The notes: generated by a model not told the origin, from the letters alone. A DNA stretch of 64,000 bases from Uranotaenia lowii (GCF_029784155.1 NC_073691.1:137466409-137530408); one strand, 5' to 3'. Shown: positions 1 through 11,451, counted from the first letter of the stretch. Numbers and translations are program-made.

Positions 1-1293
1 CCCAAACATATTCACTGGATTTACTCCACAATAGTAAGACCAATTCTGGCCTATGGGTGTCTAGTGTGGTGGCAGAAAGGAGAAGTTGCAACAGTTCGGA
101 CTAAACTAAATCACCTTCAAAGAATGTGTCTTTTGGGGATGTCCGGATCGTTCACTACAACTCCTACTGCAGCACTAGAGGCTCTGTTTTCTATCAAACC
201 TCTACACTTGTTCCTAAAACAGGAAGCCTTCTCATGTGCTTTTCGTCTACAGGCAGTTGGTCTCTGGCTGTCAGGAAATATCGAAAGATCATCGAGTCAT
301 ACAAATGTGTGGCCTGAATTAGTTAGATTAAACAAGTTTAATCTAGCGCCAAACGATTTAACACTCTCGAGTAGTTTTCCCTACATGGGATTCAAAGTCA
401 AATTTCCTTCTCCTCAAGAATGGTTATCAGGTTTCGTAGAGGACCAAATGTCCTCTCATATTGTATTCTATACTGACGGTTCATTATCAAACGGCCGTGC
501 AGGTGCAGGCATTTACTGTCACGAGTTGAACATAGAATATGCTCAACCTCTAGGAAAATATTGTACAGTCTTTCAGGCTGAGCTATATGCTATTATGTAT
601 GGAGTGCAAATTGCACTTCAAAAGAAGATTATGTTCAGAACAATTTATTTCTGTTCAGATAGCCAAGCAGCTATCAAATCACTCAGTGCTTCCAGTTCTA
701 GATCAAAACTGGTAATCGCATGCCGGAAAGCAATCGAAGAACTTGCTGAAGGCAATGGATTAAACCTTCTATGGGTACCCGGACATAAGGGAATTTTTGG
801 AAACGAATGCGCCGACGAACTCGCTAGAGCTGGGTCGGAAAAGGAATTTTACGGACCAGAGCCGGCTGTCCCAATATCACCATGTTGGTTCAGAAACCAA
901 ATTCAAACTTGGTCCTCTAACCAGCATGAACGATACTGGGAAGAGTTGGACACTTGTCGTCAAACTAAATTATTTTTAGAAAAACCATCTCCAATCATAT
1001 CGAGTTACTTATTAACTTTAAATAAATCTCATTGCAGCATCTTGATCAGAGCACTCTCCGGTCATTGTAAACTCAACTATCACATGCACAACATTCAGCG
1101 TGCTGAATCTCCAGTATGTGGTAGTTGTGAATCAGATGTGGAAGATCCCTTCCATCTTATATGTAACTGTCCCTCATTTGCCAGACTACGTTTTCGTACT
1201 CTGGGATCTTACGCTTTAAGCGAATCTGAGTTTAAGAAATTAAACTTAAAAAACATTCTATCATTCCTTACCGAATGTAGAAAAGAGCTTTAA
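1..1293 (+). CDS. Non-LTR retrotransposon ORF2, C-terminal part (RT thumb, RNase H, Cys/His knuckle), cut by window edge
   Basis: The reading frame is open from base 1, so the N-terminal endonuclease and most of the reverse transcriptase lie upstream of the window. Seen directly: a stretch reading IVRPILAYGCLVWW, typical of the end of the RT domain in I, Loa and R1 elements; then an RNase H domain with YTDGS (Asp at bases 475-477), FQAELYAI, SDSQAAI and GNECADELA, supplying the four acidic catalytic residues; then a C-terminal CGSC...H...CNC knuckle before the TAA stop at 1291. RNase H in ORF2 is known from the I, Loa, R1 and Outcast clades and not from Jockey or CR1, hence the broad clade call. 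No stop or frameshift is visible in this part, so the copy may be fairly young. The exact clade cannot be fixed without the RT core. Confidence 0.88.
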   Translation, partial: PKHIHWIYSTIVRPILAYGCLVWWQKGEVATVRTKLNHLQRMCLLGMSGSFTTTPTAALEALFSIKPLHLFLKQEAFSCAFRLQAVGLWLSGNIERSSSHTNVWPELVRLNKFNLAPNDLTLSSSFPYMGFKVKFPSPQEWLSGFVEDQMSSHIVFYTDGSLSNGRAGAGIYCHELNIEYAQPLGKYCTVFQAELYAIMYGVQIALQKKIMFRTIYFCSDSQAAIKSLSASSSRSKLVIACRKAIEELAEGNGLNLLWVPGHKGIFGNECADELARAGSEKEFYGPEPAVPISPCWFRNQIQTWSSNQHERYWEELDTCRQTKLFLEKPSPIISSYLLTLNKSHCSILIRALSGHCKLNYHMHNIQRAESPVCGSCESDVEDPFHLICNCPSFARLRFRTLGSYALSESEFKKLNLKNILSFLTECRKEL

Positions 1294-1500
1294 TGCTAAT
1301 AATCCCTAGTGGAAAGGCTTTATGCCATCTTAAATAGATTGAATTTATTTCTTCCTTTTATAGGTTTTTCAGGTTTCTCAGGTAAATGATGAAATCTTGG
1401 ATAAAAAAAAGGCTAGGCACAATTTTCCCGTATGTTTGGATAACGTGCCGCTATTAAGCCTACCCCCATTCTGATACCTGATACCTGATAAGTTTGAGAC
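1294..1500 (+). other. 3' UTR of the ORF2 retrotransposon with short tandem tail
   Basis: Noncoding sequence after the ORF2 stop. At 1471-1490 the heptamer CTGATAC occurs almost three times in tandem, the kind of short repeat tail with which I- and Loa-like elements often end. The true 3' boundary was not proven. Confidence 0.45.
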
Positions 1501-1620
1501 AACTCCTCACACTGCAGTTCAATCAAGTCTAAATGATCCCGAACAAACTCTGTTTCGATAACAGTTAAAACAAGAAAGGTTGGTGAAGAGTCAATAATAA
1601 AATCTTGAAGTAATTTTAGT

Positions 1621-2208
1621 GATGGAATACAGTTAATTCTTTATTCACTAGATCAGTAAGGTCCTTACATAGCTACACCCTACACTAGCGATCGCTAGTT
1701 TCACCAGTGATCGTCAATACGCGAATTGCCCAACCATGAGTTTCAACAGCTCCTCTTGATTCACAGATTGAGAATTTTGAATAGCATCGTCGACTGTTGA
1801 ACTTTTCCACAACACCAAAAACTTTTTCCAGACTTTGAAAATTCTCAGATGCAAGCTGACCGCAGCGTATTTAGCTGAATATCGCAAAATAAATTCTGAG
1901 CTTTTCCTCTCAACCTCGATCCTCGACAGAAGACGTCATCCGGCTTGGTTCTTACCGTTGCCCAAACAACCTTCCCCAAAGTTCCAGAATGCCCTTCCGC
2001 AAGTTTCTTGAGAGTACCCCTTTCAATGTAACCCTTTTTCCACTTCCAGTGGAGTCTGTGTCCATAAGCTATTGAAAAATGCATGTTTCAATGATGGAAT
2101 AGTGTTAACTATATCAGTAAGGTCCTTACATAGCTACACTCTATACTAGTGATTGCTAGTTTCACCAGCGATCGTCAATACGCGAATTGCCAAATCGTGG
2201 GTTTCAAC
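1621..2208. repeat. Direct repeat pair (1621-1747 and 2093-2208) around 345 bp
   Basis: Two copies of a roughly 120-bp sequence in the same orientation, about 472 bp apart. Both begin GATGGAATA, share CAGTAAGGTCCTTACATAGC and end near GTTTCAAC. The first copy has the perfect palindrome CTAGCGATCGCTAG at 1684-1697. The spacer has a 79-codon open frame on the minus strand (1845-2084) that I do not recognise. This may be a tandem duplication or the flanks of a repeat unit; no known family was identified. Confidence 0.6.
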
Positions 2209-2411
2209 ATTATCTTTTTAAAAGACTTACACCGTCTTAGCCCATTGAGTCTTTACAGAATAAACGTGGACAACTTTAGATATTCATTGGACACCCAGCA
2301 CTGAGATAGGAATCAAACTCATACCTCAGAACTCCTTATTTTTTTATTTCAAGCACTATTTCCGGTAACCACCCCTACAGCAAACATCCCTTCACTGGTT
2401 GGTATCACTTA

Positions 2412-3340
2412 GGGGAAGAGGGGGCATAATGCCCACGTTAAGAAAAAAGCCTTGTTTTAGAGTACATTTGAAAAGATTAACTTTTATTTTCGATTGTGTT
2501 TGGAAGTTTGGTTTATTTTTTGTCTAAATCTGATAGTTAGAATAACTGGAAGGTAAAAAAAGGCCACAAATTTAATGACGTTTGAAGAGTAGGTTGAAAA
2601 TTGGATTTCAGATTCAGTAGGGGCATAATGCGCATATGTGTGTACCCAATCGCGCCGTTTAACGTTAAATAAGTGTTTATTGATTCAAGTGCCTCCGAAA
2701 GTGTTTGCCTGGTAAAAAAACTTCTATTCTACTTCACAGATGGAAAAATGTATTGCTACGCGCAGTGCTGCCAGATATACTGAAATTCTTATGAATAGTT
2801 AATTAAATCTATATTAAATTTAGAAATTTTAAATATATTCGTTTAAATTCAAGTTATGTTTTCCAATACAACATATAAATATCTTTAAAATTGTTATGAT
2901 GAAACTGCATATACATTTATACAAATATGAAACATGCTTAGAGATAAACGGGCATGCAGCGTTTTGCCCTACCTAGACATGTTTATTAAAAATAATTCAA
3001 AATTACAGAAAAAATAATTGAATAAGAAAATTTTTCGTTTTGTGATGATTTTTAAGACCAATGTTCATCATTGTAACAGATGGCAGGTAATTTTTTTTGA
3101 CGATAGATGCCGTAATTCCTTACGAAAGTCAAGGCACAAATTGCAAGGAATATGGCTTGAAAAATATTTTTGGATTTTTGCCGGGATTTATTGCATATTT
3201 GATGTTATTTTTTTGTACAAAAGGTTTCTACTGTTGATTAGAAGGGAATAACGTACTGAATTCTTTAAAAAAGTGTATATCTAGCTAGATATTGCAGTGG
3301 GGCGTTTTGCTCACACTGGGCATTATACCCCCAGTTCCCC
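2412..3340. mobile_element. TA-flanked MITE, GGGGCATAATGCCC family
   Basis: Imperfect terminal inverted repeats: the left end begins GGGGAAGAGGGGGCATAATG and the right end is the complement of GGGGAACTGGGGGTATAATG. TA occurs on both sides (2410-2411 and 3341-3342), as for Tc1/mariner insertion. The interior is AT-rich and has no credible coding. Two fragments of the same family appear at about 6491-6680 and 34770-34945. Confidence 0.7.
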
Positions 3341-3567
3341 TACATGAAAAACCATAAATTAACAAAAATTTTAAGGAGAGCGAAAAAAAAACAAGTACGA
3401 TGTCAATCTTTCAAGAACTTAGAGATAATTCTTACTAAACTCATCAAAACATTAAATAAAGCACTTTTCAACATATTCGAACGTTTCATTTTCATTTCGA
3501 AGAAGAGAAATAATCTAACCAAGCTAGAAAAGTTGCTAGTATTCATGCTTATTTTTTTCTCATAATA

Positions 3568-3813
3568 GGGTGACAGCCAAATGGGTCATGATGCCGAATT
3601 TCTCAGAAATGCATGAAACATCGAGATCTGGTGTTACCGAAAAAAATATTTGGCCAAAAATCGATTTTCTGGGCCGAAAAACCCACCAGTTTTTAAAAAT
3701 CGACTAAGTCCTACAAAGTCGATTTTTGGGCAAAGTTTTTTTTTCGAGATAACACCAGATCTCTAAGTTTCATCATTCATCATCTCATCATTCGAAATTT
3801 TAATTTGTCACTT
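3568..3813. mobile_element. Hairpin MITE, about 245 bp
   Basis: The two halves are inverted repeats: GAGATCTGGTGTTA near 3633 pairs with TAACACCAGATCTC near 3750, and the adjoining AAAAATCGATTTT segments also pair. The outer ends share GTGACA/TGTCAC. Boundaries are approximate and no target duplication was fixed. Confidence 0.5.
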
Positions 3814-3830
3814 GGGGATTTTTTTTATTA

Positions 3831-4940
3831 AAGTCTGTTTCACATAGAATCTGGTCGGATAAAATAGTTTCTCCGCAAAGAAATAACGTACAACAAATGT
3901 AAAAATGTAATTTTGTAGGGTTTTTGTTGCACTTTAAGGAAAAAAATACATAAAAATCATTCGTCAGCTTTTCGGATGAATTTTCGAACTTTTTTTGTGA
4001 TACCACCCATCATTTTCTGCACAGTACTGCTGGTAACCTCATTCGCCTTCTTGTTCCATCAGTTTTCCATTTGAGCGGGTTTTTTCATGGTTCTGCCACA
4101 TTTCTTCAGTTTGCCCTTAACTATTGCCCAATATTTCTCGATGGGACGAAAATCCGGACAGTTTGGTGGATTGATACTTTTTTCAAAAAAAATCGATCTT
4201 GTTCTCCTTATACCACTTAACGACATCCCGGCTGTAGTGGCAGCTTGCCAGGTCCGGCCAGAACTTCACCGGATCTTTGTGGGACCGAATGAATGGCACA
4301 ACCCTCTTCTGGAGACATTCTTCTTTGTAAAAATTTCGATTCATTGTGTCCCCAGTGATGAAAATCTTAGTCTTCTTCCCACAACTACACAGCAAACATT
4401 ATTTCCTGTAAAATTACGCAAATGTCCTGTAACAAAAAGGAGCAGGACATTAACCGTTACTTGACAGGTCGAAAAACAAATTATGTGACATTTAATTTTC
4501 AGTGTACGACTTTTTTACAGGACATTTGCTGTAATAATAAATTAATCTTCGTTAACTTTCAAGGAAAACAGTTTAAAATTACAGGTTTTGTTAATTACCG
4601 GTTGATTTATTTTAAAGGTTGCAGTTTCAGTGATACGTAATAGTCAAAATCTCTTGCCAAATCATCAACTTATGAGCAAATTTATCTAAACCTGAATCTA
4701 CCCGCAACATTCCTTTTACGCTTCGCAAGGTAAAATTTGTTACCGGGTATTTGTCCAAAATCCATTTTGACGTAAGTTTCGTCGCCCATCAAAATGCATC
4801 CGTTGTACTTGGTCAATACTTTCTTGTACAACTTCCTTGCCCTGGTTTTGGCAACCATGTTTTGTTTCAGCGTCTCGTTGGGTTGTACTGTGGTTCGTCT
4901 TGAACTTTTTCGCCAAATTACGCAAGGAAATTCCAGTATT
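3831..4940 (-). pseudogene. Decayed Tc1/mariner (DD37E, ITmD37E-like) transposase and element remnant
   Basis: Minus-strand fragments of a transposase in the order expected: an N-terminal piece SLRNLAKKFKTNHST near 4880-4930, a first catalytic block ILMGDETYVKMDFGQIPG near 4760 (the usual MDDET has become MGDET), then CSCGKKTKIFITGDTMN, ECLQKRVVPFIRSHKDPVKF and WPDLASCHY near 4190-4390, and RPIEKYWA near 4130. The frame shifts several times. The 3' end at 3831 begins AAGTCTGTTTCA next to TA, resembling the terminus of the copy at 16112-17401, so both belong to one lineage. The 5' end was not found beyond the younger element at 4942-6240, so the copy is 5' truncated or its remainder is lost. 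A roughly 260-bp insertion splits it near 4393. Confidence 0.78.
4393..4652. other. Approx. 260-bp insertion inside the old DD37E transposase
   Basis: Comparison with the copy at 16112-17401 shows that the transposase sequence stops after CACAACTACACAG and resumes at TTGCCAAATCATC. The inserted segment holds a 20-bp inverted repeat: GCAAATGTCCTGTAA at 4418-4432 pairs with TTACAGGACATTTGC at 4515-4529. The inserted element's own family is unknown. Confidence 0.5.
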
Positions 4941-4941
4941 A

Positions 4942-6240
4942 AAGGGTGATACGGTCAAAATGTGGTCAATCTCAACTTGACGTATTTCTTTCAATTTTGC
5001 ATTTAAAAAACCTGAACACCCCTCATTTTGAAGATGTGTGTGTGTAGAATGTTGTTCCATTTTTGATTTTGGAATTCACTCTTCAGTTGTCAAAATGCCG
5101 TCCAAGGAAAAAAACAGCGTATCAAAATTTTGCTCGCGCATCGCGAAAATCCGAGCTACTCGCACGCAAAGCTGGCAAAATCGCTAAAAGTTGCCAAATC
5201 AACCGTTACAAATGTAATTAAAGTGTTCGGGGAACGTTTGTCGACAGCCAGGAAGTCTGGATCGGGGGGAAATCGAAATCCGGAAGCCGCTGAGACGACA
5301 AAGAGATATGCTGGTAGTTTCAAGCGAAACCCTAACCTCTCTCTCCGAGATGCCGCAAATAAGCTGGGTGTATCGTTTACAACCGTGCATCGAGCCAAAA
5401 AACGAGCCGGACTATCGACTTACAAGAAGGTAGTGACTCCAAATCGCGATGATAAACAAAATACGACGGGCAAAGCGCAATCCCGGAGGCTGTACACGAC
5501 GATGCTGACGAAGTTTGACTGCGTGGTAATGGACGACGAAACCTACGTCAAAGCCGACTACAAGCAGCTTCCGGGACAGGAGTGTTATACTGCAAAAGAA
5601 AGGGGAAAGGTAGCAGATATTTTCAAGCACATGAAACTGTCAAAGTTCGCGAAGAAATATCCGGTTAGGCAAGCCATCTGTACCTGTGGCTTGAAAAGCA
5701 GCATTTTCATAGCTTCCGGGACTGTCAACCAAGAAATTTACGTGAAAGAGTGTTTGAATAAACGTCTGCTGCCTTTCCCGAAGAAACACGGTTGTTCCGT
5801 ACTGTTTTGGCCGGATTTGACATCTTACCATTACGGTAAAAAGGCCATGGAGTGGTACGCCGCCAACAACGTGCAGGTGGTTCTCAAGGACAAGAACCCT
5901 CTCAACACGCCAGAGCTCCGCCCAATTGAGAAATACTGGGCTATTGTCGAGCGGAACCTAAAGAAGACCAAAAAAACTGCTCAGGGCGAGCAGCAGTTCA
6001 AGGCAAACTGGCTTTCTGCGGCGAAGAAGGTGGCCAAGGTGGCTGTACAAAATCTGATGGCAGGGGTTAAGCGTAAAGCCCGGCAATTCGGATTTGGAAA
6101 AGCGGAAGCCTATCTGAATATTTTTCCTGAATTTTATACTAATTAAACTTGAAAAAGAAATTTAATTTGATTTTTAAAATAAACGAATTTACCTATTTAC
6201 ACGCGTTTTCCCTTGACCAAATTTTGACCGTATCACGCTT
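4942..6240 (+). mobile_element. Nearly intact ITmD37E (DD37E) Tc1/mariner transposon
   Basis: A 1299-bp element flanked by TA at 4940-4941 and 6241-6242. Terminal inverted repeats are about 27 bp: the left end starts AAGGGTGATACGGTCAAAAT and the complement of the right end starts AAGCGTGATACGGTCAAAAT. It holds one transposase frame on the same strand. The left flank is the decayed DD37E copy, so this insertion is younger. Confidence 0.92.
5095..6146 (+). pseudogene. ITmD37E transposase, complete except for a frameshift near the start
   Basis: The protein should cut and rejoin its own element at TA sites. From 5130 the frame is open for 338 codons to the TAA at 6144-6146. It has two N-terminal helix-turn-helix regions (about residues 10-35 and 66-90), the first catalytic block VVMDDETYVKADY (Asp 135/136), FWPDL (Asp 229) and RPIEKYW (Glu 267). 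Exactly 37 residues lie between Asp229 and Glu267, which is the DD37E signature of the ITmD37E family described in mosquitoes. The natural start appears to be the ATG at 5095 (MPSKEK...), but the A-run at 5107-5113 puts it in a different frame from the rest. One missing A or two extra A would explain this, either a real mutation or a homopolymer sequencing error. No internal stop is seen after that point. Confidence 0.85.
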
Positions 6241-6490
6241 TATATCGATCATGAATGGTAAATGTTGAACTTGAGTTAGACGCTCAGTTTAGCCACACGT
6301 TGCAAATCTGGGAATTTTCCCTCTTTTCTTTCTCGCTCCCAAAATTTCTTTGGGCCCGGCTAGTAAAACTACCAAAATGAGCGTGGCGGCGAACGTGTTA
6401 ATTCAGTTGACTTTATCGAGTTGCTTCTAGTTTGCTCCTAGATTCTACGACATAAAACGCTCATCGTGCCTCAAATGGTTTTGAATATAC

Positions 6491-6680
6491 AGCTCCAGGG
6501 GGGTTGTTATCATGCCCCTATAGTGACTGATTTTCAGCTTTCGCAAAAAAAAAATATTTATTTTTAAACGTTTTAATCTACTTTTTGAAGTTTCATTCAA
6601 TGATGTAGCTCACATATTGTGGCTGATTTCTATGGATATACAAGCGTCCTCCTGGTCATGGTGGTCATCATGCTCTATCT
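6491..6680. mobile_element. Short copy of the GGGGCATAATGCCC MITE family
   Basis: Begins near AGCTCCAGGGGGGTTGTT followed by ATCATGCCCC and ends near GTCATCATGCTC. The right half (GTAGCTCACATATTGTGGCTG...) matches 34855-34945. It is a diverged short relative of the element at 2412-3340. Confidence 0.45.
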
Positions 6681-8379
6681 TCTATATATGTATATGTATA
6701 CCTTAAAAAATAATATTCGCACATTTCCGAGATATTTGTTTTAAAACAACAGAACAACCTATTCTTGAGTTTCTAATTGACCCAATTTCGTATTAAAAAG
6801 CAAAGCTACTGTCGAATAAACGTTTATGAATTCAACAAATAACTTTCGTATTAATAGTCCAAACAAACATAAACCCGAAGGGGCGCCTATATTTTTTGAT
6901 AACCTGAAAAGCCATTATCATTCTTTAGCAAAACTGCCACTGTGATTTTAATTTGCACTCCTGAGGTGACTTAATCGTCACTGTCATGTAAACTAAATTT
7001 CTGTTACGATCAACCTCAACCTTATCCAGCACTGGAAGTCTACTACTCTACTGACTTACATTACTTCATCAATCGAGTCTATACCAGCAGCAATGGCAAG
7101 GGGAATGCTATGGGGAGCGAGCAGTAGTGAATTGCATAGCTATTTTTAAACCAGCATCGCTCGCACCTGACAATTCCCTTCACCCCATGCTGCTGCAGAA
7201 ACTTCACAAGCTTCCCATGATTCCTCACCTGCGGCCAGCACCTTATCTGTTCACCCTAGCTGTTACTAATCCATTCAGCGCGCGCCGCACCATCCCTTTC
7301 TATGTTGTAGCTTCCACTCCGGTTGAGTCATTGGTGAATGGCCGCCACAGATAACAGACATGATTGAAACCTTTATTTATGCATTCAATTGCTCAATGGG
7401 TTTTCAGGATTCCTCAAGTTCAATTTACTTGTATGAAAAAGAGACTAAGATGTTTGTAACTATTCAAAAAAGTATTGAACATCAATATAAAATTCAATTC
7501 CCAAAAGTCGTTTGACCGTTATCTATGACTGTTTATGTTTAGAGTTCTGTTCATACGAACAAGTCTCACTTTTTTTTCTAAACTGTTCACATCGGCCTGA
7601 TATGCTCTAGGCTGAGCCATCGCGAAATCTCTTTGACTTTAACATGATCATTAACTGTGTTGGCTTATCTGAACAAGATACTTAGGTAAAGATACCTGAA
7701 AAGATTAATACGAACTGAATGAATACTGTCGGTCGATGTCAGCAGATTGATCTTTGAGTACTAACCACCACTATAGGATTCTTTGTACGCGACATTATGC
7801 TTCGTGTCGAGATATAGTAGATACTGCTTCTGATCAGCAGAGTTTCCACTCTCACTATCTTGAGCGACAAACCACGTCCAATAGCGGAAGATTCGAGTGA
7901 CACAGTTCAGACCGATTAGCAGTTTATGAGTGGAGTCCACAGAAATTGCAGCATGCCGCGAGGCTTTGTCGCGCGGCTTACGCAATCTGTATGAGTAATC
8001 TCGTTTACGGATCGTAACTTGTTTTAACAATTACAGCATAACGACTTGTGCTAATCAAGTAAAGCAAAAAAGGTTGAAGGATTAGCAGTGACATTTCGAA
8101 CGTCACTTAGGCAGTCAAAATGTTAACTTTGAAATGTCTCATAACCAAAACTTTTCGGGCTAAATTTTTTTTAACAGCCTGCCTATTTGGAGTTTGCTGA
8201 AAATCAATCTTTTAACTTCCCTCGAAATGATTGCTGCCTTTTTTAATTCCACGTAACGTTTCGTATTGTTATTTTGTTTATTTTATTTGAAAGTGATTAG
8301 AAGCTTCTTCAACCGAGACAAATAGGGATATTGAGGGGAATATGCACCTGCTAAGGATAATAACCGAGTATGTGGAATA
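6681..8379. other. Intergenic stretch, no gene recognised
   Basis: Mostly AT-rich. A GC-richer patch at 7080-7350 has a 75-codon open frame on + (7127-7354) and 7761-8030 has an 89-codon open frame on minus. Neither resembles a family I know, and neither has clear splice or start context. Confidence 0.3.
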
Positions 8380-8951
8380 CAGACTCTATTTGTTTTTGGC
8401 AACATGTCCGAACATTTTGTGTTGCCAAAATCGAATGTTGCCAAAATCGAACAGTTTTTTTCTAATTTTTTTGCTATTATTTTTACAAGATAACTACCTA
8501 TTTATATTATTATAAACGTTATTTTTGTCAATTTCCGACCATTTGAGGTAATTTTTTTTAAATTATTTTTTCCTATACTTTTGATGCATTTTGCAGTGTT
8601 CTTGTTTGGTTTATAATTTTTTCTTTTTTGTCTTAGTCGCAGATTTTGTCATTCTTCATCATTTTTCAGTTGTTTTTTGTCATCTTTAGTCATTTGTTTG
8701 TATTTGTTTTTAAATTTTTTGATTTTTTCATCCTTTTGTCATATTTTAGTACTTCACAATTGTTTAAAAACAGTTGTCTTTTTTTGATATATTTTATCCT
8801 TTTTGTCAGAACGTGAAAACGTATTTTCGGTGTTTGTCTAAATTATAATTGTCCTGTTGTAGCGAAAACTAAAAGGTGATGTTATTTCTAAAAAAAATCG
8901 ATTTTGGTACATGTGCCAAAATCGAATGTTGCCAAAAACGAACGGGGTCTG
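8380..8951. mobile_element. TA-flanked MITE, TTTTGGCAACATTCGATTTTGG family, copy 1
   Basis: Flanked by TA at 8378-8379 and 8952-8953. Ends are inverted: the left end starts CAGACTCTATTTG and the right end reads CGAACGGGGTCTG. Both ends carry repeated CAAAATCGAATGTTGCC / GGCAACATTCGATTTTG modules. The middle is a pyrimidine-rich degenerate minisatellite based on TTTTTGTCATCTTT. A second copy in opposite orientation lies at 34042-34623. No coding. Confidence 0.82.
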
Positions 8952-8953
8952 TA

Positions 8954-9920
8954 AAAATGTTTAACGAATGCTGGTAAAACCTAACTGCTGCTAATGTAAT
9001 TTATCAGAATTTTACTGCCCCACCAGCCTCAAACATTACTCTGAAGAGGTATAGCCTTTTCAAACCTTAAAAGGCACAAACAATTACTCGCAACGAAGTT
9101 GTCAGTTGAGCGTTTTATAGTCAAGAAAACACAATTGAACTGAGTAAAATACCCTTGAAATGATTATTTAACCTCGTATTTTTCCTTATCTTTCTTATTT
9201 TTCAAACATATGTATCTTCCAATCATAACCAATGCTGTTGTTTTTTTTGTTGAGAACGTAAACTGTGAAAATGTTATATTTTTTGATAAAAAATATGAAA
9301 AGGGATGAAAGTTACGATTATTTACAATTCCTATTTGCAACACTATTTAACCAAGAAAAAAAAAACTTTGATGACAAAATAATGCGCCTGAACTCTGAAT
9401 CATTTGATATATCGTTTGTTTGTACTCAATGAACCAAAATTGTTAAGAACAATTTACTAACCAATACTCGGCGAATATCGTGACATATCGCTGGAATGTG
9501 TCAATTGAGTGTTGAAACTTGACCGTTTATGTTCGATGGATCCTCATCAAAAATTTATCTTAAAATCAGATGCTACATTTTTTCTATATTTTACAATGTT
9601 AGCTTCGAGTGCAACGCTGTTAAATTAAAAACTGATCATTTTAAAGTTTTCATTTAGAATTAATCAAGCATTGTAAGCTTTGATATATTACCAATTGAAT
9701 ATAAATCATCAGTTTTTATCACTGGTTGTATTCGGTTGAGAATGAATTGATCAACCTTCTCTCGCTCAACGCCTTACTCGGAAGCAAAGGTTGATTTGAG
9801 GCAGTTAAAACGACAAAACCAATGATGTATACGCTCTCAACATGGCCCGCCTTCACGAAGCAAAATACATTCGAGGCAGCGAATCCAAAAAACCAAACGA
9901 ATGGCTCTTACTCATCTCCT
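8954..9920. other. AT-rich stretch, no gene recognised
   Basis: No credible coding or RNA gene. ATCACTGGTTGTAT at 9718-9731 reappears as ATCACTGGTTTTAT at 11231-11244 and may mark the edges of an older insertion. Confidence 0.3.
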
Positions 9921-9928
9921 GTTACAAG

Positions 9929-10718
9929 CAGCGTTGCCACATTTAAATCTGTATTTTCGAGCCAAAAAATCTTTTTAATCTGTATAAAATCTCAAAAATC
10001 TGTATTGAAATCTGTATCAAAAATTTTCATTTCGGATACATACGCTGAACTACGGTGACCTTTTTATAATGCGTAGCGCACTCATTTGGACTACGCTGCT
10101 CATTACTGCGGGCAACTATTTGTGCGACATGTCAAACCAGTGTCAAACCTGATATTTTGTATACGCGAACCATTTTTGGTTTATCTTTGTCCGAATATAT
10201 GTAACGGACAAAATACATGTCCGCTATGTGTGAAAAATAAGGTCATGCAAAGTTTTAGGTCGATATATTCCGTTAAAAATAACGATCTGTGTACTTCTGG
10301 GATTTAACCATCAGTTGGAATTTGAACATTGTGACAATTGTCTGTACCATTAAAAGTTACATTTCCTATAATGCAATGACCAAGTTTGGTATATGATTCT
10401 TAAACACAGGTTTTAAAACTTTCTTCAACCCTTTGCATGTTGTTTTGCATTGTTACGGTTCTGAACTGAACTAATCTGGAAGTTTTTTCTCATTTGCAAG
10501 CGTGATAATTGATGGATCATTGAATCATCAAAGTAGATTATTATTGATTGACTCGAAGTATAATCAAAATAGCTTGGAAAATCTCTGATTTTCTGAAAAT
10601 CTGTATGAAATCTGTATAAATTTCCAATTATCTGTAATCTGTATATACAGATTCTGTGTTACAAAGTTTCCAAAAAATCTGTATACTTACAGAAAAATCT
10701 GTATATGTGGTAACGCTG
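9929..10718. mobile_element. hAT MITE with AATCTGTAT subterminal repeats, copy 1
   Basis: An exact 8-bp target duplication GTTACAAG flanks it (9921-9928 and 10719-10726), the hallmark of hAT insertion. Ends are inverted: CAGCGTTGCCACAT on the left, ATGTGGTAACGCTG on the right. Near both ends the short motif AATCTGTAT recurs many times, as expected for hAT transposase-binding subterminal repeats. Short open frames inside are not convincing. A sister copy is at 38379-39029. Confidence 0.9.
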
Positions 10719-10726
10719 GTTACAAG

Positions 10727-11443
10727 CTTGATGGAACCGAATTCAAAAGACACAGCAAACCCGAGTCTCCTCGTTTGTGCCTGGATCGAATACCCGAGGT
10801 TTTTCTGCTATTGCTATTATTGCACATTAACCGCACGCCTACAGCCAGGTTTTTCGTTTCTTTTCCCTCCCCCCTCCTTGCTCCATGCGTTGCGGGCCTA
10901 TGCATTGCAATAAGTTCGGTTGTTGTCGTTGTTGCCTCAACCTTTGCGGCGAGGTTGAAGATGTTCTCCTCAACGACAGCTATCGGCTTGAGTCCATCAA
11001 ATTCAATAACGTAAATGAGTATATGTGCCTCGTCTTCTTCATGCATCATGTAGCAACCGAACGTTGAGAGAGTTCGTTCGGGGCAGCAAACGAATAATGT
11101 CTCTCAGAGCAGATCCTCCTCATAGGGGGAGGTTTGAATGAATGTATATGTATCGTCTCCTGTATTGCTATGCGAGGCCTCAAAGCGTGTATTTTGAGAG
11201 CCTCTGATGAGAAAATTGGTGAGGATTTCAATCACTGGTTTTATATTCATGCAACTAAACAATTAAAAACAAATTCGTTATAGAAAAATATTAATTTTTT
11301 TTTGGGGAATGAATTATGATTGTGAAATTATTTTGAAATTCCGTTTGTTGATCGTGGTCAATCCCGAATTAAAAATGAATCTTTACAAATAAAAATGTAG
11401 TTTTCAGGCTGTAAGTAAATAATGACTTACATTTTGAATCCGT
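10727..11443. other. GC-richer noncoding stretch
   Basis: Several short open frames overlap on both strands (10720-11231), but none resembles a known protein and none is clearly favoured. It may be part of an older element bounded by the direct repeat at 9718 and 11231. Confidence 0.25.
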
Positions 11444-11451
11444 GCCGTGAC

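Noticed and set aside
4087..4464. 125-codon + strand ORF
   Set aside because: Antisense shadow of the minus-strand DD37E transposase remnant.
7761..8030. 89-codon minus-strand ORF
   Set aside because: No recognisable domain, no ATG context or splice evidence.
10720..11231. Overlapping ORFs of 60-109 codons on both strands
   Set aside because: Mutually overlapping and without motifs; likely chance in GC-richer DNA.
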